DNA of 64,000 nucleotides from Pseudomonas sp. NFIX28 (lineage in GTDB: Bacteria > Pseudomonadota > Gammaproteobacteria > Pseudomonadales > Pseudomonadaceae): positions 186,001 to 250,000 of the forward strand of contig NZ_FNPW01000008.1 of the NCBI RefSeq assembly GCF_900107395.1, in the 5' to 3' direction. The number at the start of each line of letters is the position of its first letter. Position 1 is the stretch's first letter. This document shows, one piece after another, positions 59,019 to 64,000 of this stretch. The notes beneath the pieces are model-generated. The model did no database searches and was not told the origin of the DNA. It saw only the letters and a program-made list of their open reading frames with translations. Made by a program: the position numbers and the translations under genes.

Positions 59019-60983
59019 ATGAATTCGGCCACGAACGGACGTTTTGCCAACCTCGGCATGGCGAAGAAATTGGGTGTCGGCTTCACCCTGGTGCTGCTGC
59101 TGACGGCACTGGTGGCCGCCATCGGCGTCTGGTCCCTGCAGACCATCAGCCAGCGTTTCGACGGCCTCAAGCAGATGTCGTCGCTCAACAGCGGCCTGCT
59201 CAAGGTTCGCCTGCTCGAACAGAACTATGCCTTGCACGGCGACGCAAAAACCGCGGATGCCTTGCATGAGGGCGTCGATGCCTTGCTGGCCCTGGCGGCC
59301 CAGCTCAAGGAGCGCTCGGCGGCGAACGTACCGGTGATGACTGACGTCGAGCAGGCGCTGGGAGCCTACCGCAAGGCTTTCGACGAGTTCGTCGAGCTGA
59401 CCCAGGCCAAGGACCTGGCGCTGGAAATGGCCAGTTGGTCGGTCTCCAGCGTGGCCAATAACCTCGATGTGCTGCAGGCCGGCCTGGCCGACGACGGCAC
59501 CTATACGCTCAAGGAGTCCGCCGGCAAGGAGGGCGCCGAGTTCATCGAGCAGGCCAATCAGGTCAGCCAGGTCTCGCGCCTGATGCTGCAAGCCATGAAC
59601 GAGGCCCGGGTACGCCTGGACCAAAGCCGCAAGGGCGAGGAAGAGGTCGAGCAGGGCAAGATCGAGCAGGCCGATCAGGCTCTCGCCCAGGCCGAGCAGC
59701 TCAAAACCCTGGTCAAGGACGCCGGCTATCAGACCGTGCTCAACGAGGTGGTCGGGCATATCGGTGGTTTCAGCGAGAAGCTTGCCGAATACACCGGTTT
59801 GCTGATGCAAGAGAAAAAGGTCTACCAGCAGCTGCACGAACGCGCCGCGCAAGTGATGGAGCGGGTCGACCAGGCCTACGGCGCGCAGGACCAGTCGATG
59901 CAGGCGGAGCTGAAAAAGAACTCGCTGCTGATCATCGCTTCGTCGGCCTTGGCGTTGCTGGTCGGCGTGCTGGCGGCCTGGGTCATCACCCGTTTGATCG
60001 TTGCCCCGTTGCGCAGCGTGATGCGCGTGGCGCAGCAGATCGCCGCCGGCGACCTGAGCGCGACGGTGGAGGTGACGCGCCGGGACGAAATCGGCCAGTT
60101 GATGCTGGCGATGCAGCAGATGGGCAGCGGCCTGAGCGGGATTGTCAGCGGCCTGCAGGCAGGCATCGAGCAATTGGCCAACTCGGCCCACTCGCTGTCG
60201 GCGGTGACCGAGCAGACCAATCTAGAAGTCAGCAGCCAGAAGGAAGAAACCGAGCAGGTGGCCACGGCGATGAACCAGATGACCGCCACCGTGCACGATG
60301 TCGCGCGCAATGCCGAAGAGGCGGCCCAGGCGGCACAGACCGCCGACGACAAGGTCGAGAGCGGCCAGCAGGTGGTGCGTCAGAGCATGCAGCGCATCGA
60401 ACAGCTGGCGGACTCGGCCAATAGCGCCAGTTCCAGCATTGAAAGCCTGAGCGCGGAGATCCAGAACATCGGCACCGTGCTCAGTGTGATCAAGAGCGTC
60501 GCCGAGCAGACCAACCTGCTGGCGCTGAACGCGGCCATCGAAGCGGCGCGTGCCGGCGAGCAGGGCAGGGGCTTCGCGGTGGTGGCCGACGAAGTCCGGG
60601 CCCTGGCCAAGCGCACCCAGCAATCGACCGAAGAAATCGAGCGCCTGGTCAGTGCCTTGCGCTCGGCGGCGCAGTCCTCGGTGCAGCAGATCCAGAGCAG
60701 CGGCGAACTGGTCAAGCTGGCGGTCAGCGACGCGTTGCAGACCGAAAGCGCGCTGGGCAGCATTGCCGCGGCGGTGTCGCTGATTCAGCAGATGAACCAG
60801 CAGATTGCCGCTGCCGCCGAGCAACAAAGCTCGGTCGCCGAAGAGATCAATCGCAGCGTTACCAGCATCCGCGCCAGTGCCGATCAGTCGTCACTGGCCA
60901 TGCAAGGCAACGCAGCGTCGAGCATCGAGCTGGCGCAATTGGGGGCGGAGTTGAAGGGGATGGTCGGGCATTTCCGGTTGTAA
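59019..60983 (+). CDS. Chemoreceptor with a helical bimodular (HBM) type sensor domain
   Basis: 654 residues. TM1 about 17-40; periplasmic region about 41-298, all-helical and about 258 residues, the size of an HBM domain (McpS-like, which senses C4 and C6 organic acids); TM2 about 300-325; HAMP; signalling domain with the conserved tip (EQTNLLALNAAIEAARAG near residue 500). It ends GHFRL, without a CheR pentapeptide. GGAAGGGG precedes ATG 59019. An organic-acid ligand is a family-based guess. Confidence 0.88.
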   Translation: MNSATNGRFANLGMAKKLGVGFTLVLLLTALVAAIGVWSLQTISQRFDGLKQMSSLNSGLLKVRLLEQNYALHGDAKTADALHEGVDALLALAAQLKERSAANVPVMTDVEQALGAYRKAFDEFVELTQAKDLALEMASWSVSSVANNLDVLQAGLADDGTYTLKESAGKEGAEFIEQANQVSQVSRLMLQAMNEARVRLDQSRKGEEEVEQGKIEQADQALAQAEQLKTLVKDAGYQTVLNEVVGHIGGFSEKLAEYTGLLMQEKKVYQQLHERAAQVMERVDQAYGAQDQSMQAELKKNSLLIIASSALALLVGVLAAWVITRLIVAPLRSVMRVAQQIAAGDLSATVEVTRRDEIGQLMLAMQQMGSGLSGIVSGLQAGIEQLANSAHSLSAVTEQTNLEVSSQKEETEQVATAMNQMTATVHDVARNAEEAAQAAQTADDKVESGQQVVRQSMQRIEQLADSANSASSSIESLSAEIQNIGTVLSVIKSVAEQTNLLALNAAIEAARAGEQGRGFAVVADEVRALAKRTQQSTEEIERLVSALRSAAQSSVQQIQSSGELVKLAVSDALQTESALGSIAAAVSLIQQMNQQIAAAAEQQSSVAEEINRSVTSIRASADQSSLAMQGNAASSIELAQLGAELKGMVGHFRL

Positions 60984-61070
60984 TGCCGCTGATGCTTGCT
61001 GCAGGCCGCGTCGCCAGGGACGCAGCCTTATAGAGCGCGCCGCGCGAATGGCTCGCGCGGCTGTTGCCGG

Positions 61071-61841
61071 TCAGTCGTAAATGGCTTTCTTTTTCCAGTC
61101 GGCGTCGGCTTCGACGACCTTCAGGCCTTCGGTCAATTGGTTGACCTCGCCCTCGACTGGCTGGGTGTTGGTCAAGACCATCGCATTGGAGCGGGCCAGG
61201 AGTTTCTCCAGGTACTCCAGCTGTTCCCGATAGACCGCCGGGTCCGGCTGCTTGCGCAGGTACTGCACGCCGCGCTCGAACGCCAGCCGCGCCTGGCCAG
61301 GCTGATCCTGCTGCAGGGCGAATTGGCCGAGGTTGTTGAAGAACTCGATGTGCAACAACACCAGGATGTGGCGGATCTCCCGGATCCAGTGCTTGGCTTC
61401 GTTGGTCGGCAGGAAACCGTCCTGGGCGGCGCGAGTGACCTGGCCATGCAGGGCTTCCAAAAGAAAGCGCACATCCTTGGCCTTGGCTTCGGTCTGGATC
61501 GGGCAGGGCGGGTTGTTGACCGGAATCGATTCGCCCTGGCCGACCAGCGCGTTCAACTCGACGATGCGTGCCTTGATCGCTGCATCGGACTTGTTCAGGT
61601 TCAACAGGCGCTGAACGACGTTGAACTCCAGACGGGTGATCAACAGCTTGAGCGCCGGCGACATGAACTGGCCGGGGAAGGTTTCGGTGATTTCGCCGCA
61701 GCGGCGCAGGCGGTCATTGAGTTCGACCTTGGTACGGGCCTTTTCCAGTTTGTTGTTTTCCACCACATGGTTCATGTAGCCAATGGCGATCAATATTACG
61801 ATCCCGGCTACTACTAGCAGGGTGATCATGAGTGGTGTCAC
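61071..61841 (-). CDS. Membrane-anchored helical protein, function unknown
   Basis: 256 residues. One N-terminal transmembrane helix (MITLLVVAGIVILIAIGYM) is followed by a charged, mostly helical soluble part with few hydrophobic patches (LEKARTKVELNDRLRRCGEITETFPGQ in pieces, then LEFNVVQRLLNLNKSDAAIKARIVELNALVG in pieces). The build recalls bacterial membrane-anchored scaffold proteins, but I do not recognise the family. GTG 61841 has AGAGG 8 bases upstream; ATG 61829, four codons later, is the alternative. Confidence 0.7.
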   Translation of the reverse strand: MTPLMITLLVVAGIVILIAIGYMNHVVENNKLEKARTKVELNDRLRRCGEITETFPGQFMSPALKLLITRLEFNVVQRLLNLNKSDAAIKARIVELNALVGQGESIPVNNPPCPIQTEAKAKDVRFLLEALHGQVTRAAQDGFLPTNEAKHWIREIRHILVLLHIEFFNNLGQFALQQDQPGQARLAFERGVQYLRKQPDPAVYREQLEYLEKLLARSNAMVLTNTQPVEGEVNQLTEGLKVVEADADWKKKAIYD

Positions 61842-62082
61842 CGTTAAGACCTCTTTCTGGGGTTCGCGTACGAGTGGCGAGTGTAGTGACTTAGCCTTGG
61901 GGCGCCTAGCGCAGGTCGACGAGCAGAATCCGATCGATTCCCTACATATATAAGCAACGTCTGGCTGGTTCCATATTGCCATCACCTAGGGAGGCGGACT
62001 ATAGCGCCTTGTCGAGTGTCAGAATATAGGCGTCAAGGCACAGGCTGCATAAATGCCCGAAAGGGCTCGCAAACCACCCCGA

Positions 62083-62144
62083 AGTCATTGATTTAAATAA
62101 ATTTATATCAGGGGGTTGACGACCCTCCAATCCATCCATAGAAT
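62083..62144 (+). promoter_or_regulatory. Strong tRNA-operon promoter with UP-like element and GC discriminator
   Basis: TTGACG (62116-62121), a 17-base spacer and TAGAAT (62139-62144), then a GCGCGCC discriminator as found at stringently controlled rRNA and tRNA promoters. An A/T-rich stretch (62083-62108) just upstream could act as an UP element. Confidence 0.75.
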
Positions 62145-62205
62145 GCGCGCCACTTGCAGCGTAAAGCACACAGCGAAACGCGGCAGGGAGTGAATGTTGT
62201 AGTGT

Positions 62206-62281
62206 GTCCCCTTCGTCTAGTGGCCTAGGACACCGCCCTTTCACGGCGGTAACAGGGGTTCGAGTCCCCTAGGGGACGCCA
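62206..62281 (+). tRNA. tRNA-Glu (anticodon TTC), copy 1
   Basis: 76 bases including CCA. Acceptor stem GTCCCCT / AGGGGAC, anticodon stem CCGCC / GGCGG around CTTTCAC (anticodon TTC), and T-loop GTTCGAGTC. Identical to copy 2 at 62464. Confidence 0.95.
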
Positions 62282-62283
62282 AT

Positions 62284-62359
<76 letters not shown>

Positions 62360-62463
62360 ATTTTAAACGGCACTGCTTTCGGGCGGGGCTGAGTGAAACC
62401 AGAACCAAGTCTTCGGATGCGGATCTGGACACCGAAACACACACCATGTGTTCCGGGTAGCGT

Positions 62464-62539
62464 GTCCCCTTCGTCTAGTGGCCTAGGACACCGCCCTTTC
62501 ACGGCGGTAACAGGGGTTCGAGTCCCCTAGGGGACGCCA
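62464..62539 (+). tRNA. tRNA-Glu (anticodon TTC), copy 2
   Basis: 76 bases, same sequence as copy 1, exactly 258 bases further on. No separate promoter is obvious in the 104-base gap before it. Confidence 0.95.
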
Positions 62540-62542
62540 TTT

Positions 62543-62618
<76 letters not shown>

Positions 62619-62660
62619 AACATGGAGCTACAGATTTTCAACGATCTGTAGCTCATCGAA

Positions 62661-62690
62661 AAAGGGTCCCGAAAGGGACCCTTTTTTTGC
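62661..62690 (+). terminator. Terminator of the tRNA operon
   Basis: The stem AAGGGTCCC / GGGACCCTT with a short GAAA loop is followed by TTTTT. A second hairpin (GAGCTACAGAT / ATCTGTAGCTC) lies just before it at 62624-62655. Confidence 0.88.
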
Positions 62691-62887
62691 CTCCGAAATT
62701 CTTCCGCCACTGCTCTAGAGCACTTCTTAACGGAGGTGGCTCTTTATGCTTGTGTTCGCTGGTATCGGCGCGGCACGGCGCCAAACAATATCCCGCCTCT
62801 CGCGAAAGGGCGGGACAGCGTGACGATCAACTGAAGTGACGCTGTTGCCCGGCAGCCAAGAGCACGGCCGCGCGGACACTGGCATGA

Positions 62888-63526
62888 CTACATCGACAGG
62901 ATCAGGCGCCCGGCGAACAGAATCAGGATCACGCCCATGGTCCGTTCGAACCAGTGGCCCATGCGCAGGAACAGCAGGCGCACCCGGGAGCTGGAAAAGA
63001 ACAGCGCGACAATCACGAACCACAGCGCATTCACACAGCACATCCACACACCGTAGAGCGCCTGCACCTTGAGGGGCGTGGTGGCGCTGATCACCGTGGT
63101 GAAAATCGCCAGGAAGAACAGCGTGGCCTTGGGATTGGTGGCATTGGTCAGAAAGCCGGTCATGAAGGCCTTGGACAAGGTCTGCTGTTGTGGCTGATCG
63201 TTGGCCGTGTCGCTGCCTTCGATCGACGTCTTGGGTTTGCTGCGCAGCAGGCTGATCCCCAAATACAGGATGTAGGCGCCGCCCACCACCTTGGCCACGC
63301 TCAACAGCCACGGCGTGGTGTGCATCAGCGCACCGACTCCGAGCAAGGTGTACAGCACATGCACGGAAATTCCCGCACCGATGCCAATGGCCGTACACAG
63401 ACCAACCACCCGGCCAAAGCGCACGCTCTGGCGGATGGTTACGGCAAAGTCAGGCCCTGGAGCCACTACCGCAAGAAAGTGGATGGTCGCCAGGGCCAGG
63501 AATTCGCCTAGATAGTTGGAAAGCAT
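62888..63526 (-). CDS. LysE family exporter
   Basis: 212 residues with six hydrophobic helices. The family start is visible: FLALATIHFLAVVAPGPDFAVTIRQSVRFG in pieces, with the conserved PGPD near residue 24 and GFLTNATNPKATLFFLA near 123. LysE-type proteins export amino acids or related small molecules. It starts one base after the stop of the oxygenase gene (TGA-A-ATG), so the two are probably co-translated. The substrate is unknown. Confidence 0.9.
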   Translation of the reverse strand: MLSNYLGEFLALATIHFLAVVAPGPDFAVTIRQSVRFGRVVGLCTAIGIGAGISVHVLYTLLGVGALMHTTPWLLSVAKVVGGAYILYLGISLLRSKPKTSIEGSDTANDQPQQQTLSKAFMTGFLTNATNPKATLFFLAIFTTVISATTPLKVQALYGVWMCCVNALWFVIVALFFSSSRVRLLFLRMGHWFERTMGVILILFAGRLILSM

Positions 63527-63527
63527 T

Positions 63528-64000
63528 TCAACTCCAGAAGGTCAGGGGGGACGAGTTGCCGCGGTAGCCGACAAAAAAGGACAGGCTCAAGCGCGGATCG
63601 GCCACCCCTGGGGTGACGGCGTGCATACGCCTTGAATTGAACATGATGAAGTCCCCGGGCTCCGGACGGACCTCCAGCGAAGGCGTGCCGAGCAGGGCGG
63701 GATCGATGCCGTAGCTGTCGCCGCGCATCTCATCGAACTGGTCCGGCGAAATATCGTGATCCCACATCTGCAGGGCCCCGCCGGCGTGGGGCATGTTCAG
63801 GTAGAGATTGCAGGCGAATTGCGCTTCCAGGCTGCGCGCCTGGAAACTGTCCGGGGCGTCCTTGGCGAAAATGTCGTGATGGGCAAGGAAGCACACGCCG
63901 GGCTTCACCACGCGGGACAGGCCGACGTACATCTTGCGGCCATACAGGTTTTCCAGGTGGGCGCCGGCTGGCCAGGATTCATCGAGCATGCAGCGCAGGG
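63528..64000 (-). CDS. 2OG-Fe(II) oxygenase, partial (N-terminus beyond the window)
   Basis: About 157 residues are visible; the frame stays open to the right edge, so the start is missing. The iron ligands appear as an HxD in CFLAHHDIFAKD and a distal His in RRMHAVTPG, followed by the 2-oxoglutarate-binding Arg in DPRLSLSFFVG. This is the jelly-roll dioxygenase pattern (prolyl-hydroxylase-like group). Coupling to a LysE exporter hints at an amino-acid or small-molecule substrate, but that is inference. Confidence 0.8.
   Translation of the reverse strand, partial: LRCMLDESWPAGAHLENLYGRKMYVGLSRVVKPGVCFLAHHDIFAKDAPDSFQARSLEAQFACNLYLNMPHAGGALQMWDHDISPDQFDEMRGDSYGIDPALLGTPSLEVRPEPGDFIMFNSRRMHAVTPGVADPRLSLSFFVGYRGNSSPLTFWS

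Overview
The window looks like a chromosomal core segment of a Pseudomonas, most likely of the P. fluorescens group. The base composition is GC-rich. Gene order, as I remember it, follows P. aeruginosa blocks: gltA-sdhCDAB-sucAB-lpdG-sucCD-braB-htpG, a chemoreceptor next to fabB-fabA and a hybrid kinase, then gpsA, sixA and an acyl-CoA ligase. Inverted REP pairs with GTAGGAGCG / CGCTCCTAC ends sit between genes. I see no phage, insertion sequence, CRISPR array or integrated island.

Layout. 1-10 kb: an efflux-type FUSC membrane protein (cut by the window edge), an alpha/beta hydrolase coupled to mlaA, a GH17 glucan enzyme, a betaine-binding protein, and the DUF485/ActP acetate symporter pair. 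10-23 kb: the TCA-cycle block, with gltA divergent from sdhCDAB-sucAB-lpdG-sucCD. Promoters are readable for gltA and sdhC, and internal hairpins may set subunit ratios. 23-30 kb: BrnQ carrier, small membrane proteins, a Lys/Glu/Ala-rich lipoprotein, two hotdog thioesterases, htpG with a clear heat-shock promoter, and a dienelactone-hydrolase-like protein. 30-36 kb: reverse transsulfuration genes (CBS, CGL), pirin, OsmC, an amidohydrolase and a DUF3859 protein. 36-45 kb: chemoreceptor, fabA-fabB, and a three-gene operon of TonB-dependent receptor, periplasmic binding protein and hybrid kinase. 45-53 kb: gpsA-DUF4389-sixA, then acyl-CoA ligase, thioesterase, two hydrolases, GST, DUF4892 and an AI-2E family permease. 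54-64 kb: an OmpR-type two-component pair divergent from pyrF, two oxidoreductases, an HBM-type chemoreceptor, a membrane-anchored hypothetical protein, a duplicated tRNA-Glu/tRNA-Gly cluster, a LysE exporter, and a 2OG-Fe(II) oxygenase cut by the edge.

Most of the window is housekeeping: central carbon flux, fatty acid and phospholipid synthesis, protein folding, pyrimidine synthesis. The least explained unit is the receptor / binding protein / hybrid kinase operon at 40039-44988. Its three genes are tightly coupled, and its ligand cannot be read from the sequence. Several regulatory details (an in-frame leader ORF before sdhC, hairpins inside the suc operon, an operator-like dyad at the fabAB promoter) are also worth checking.
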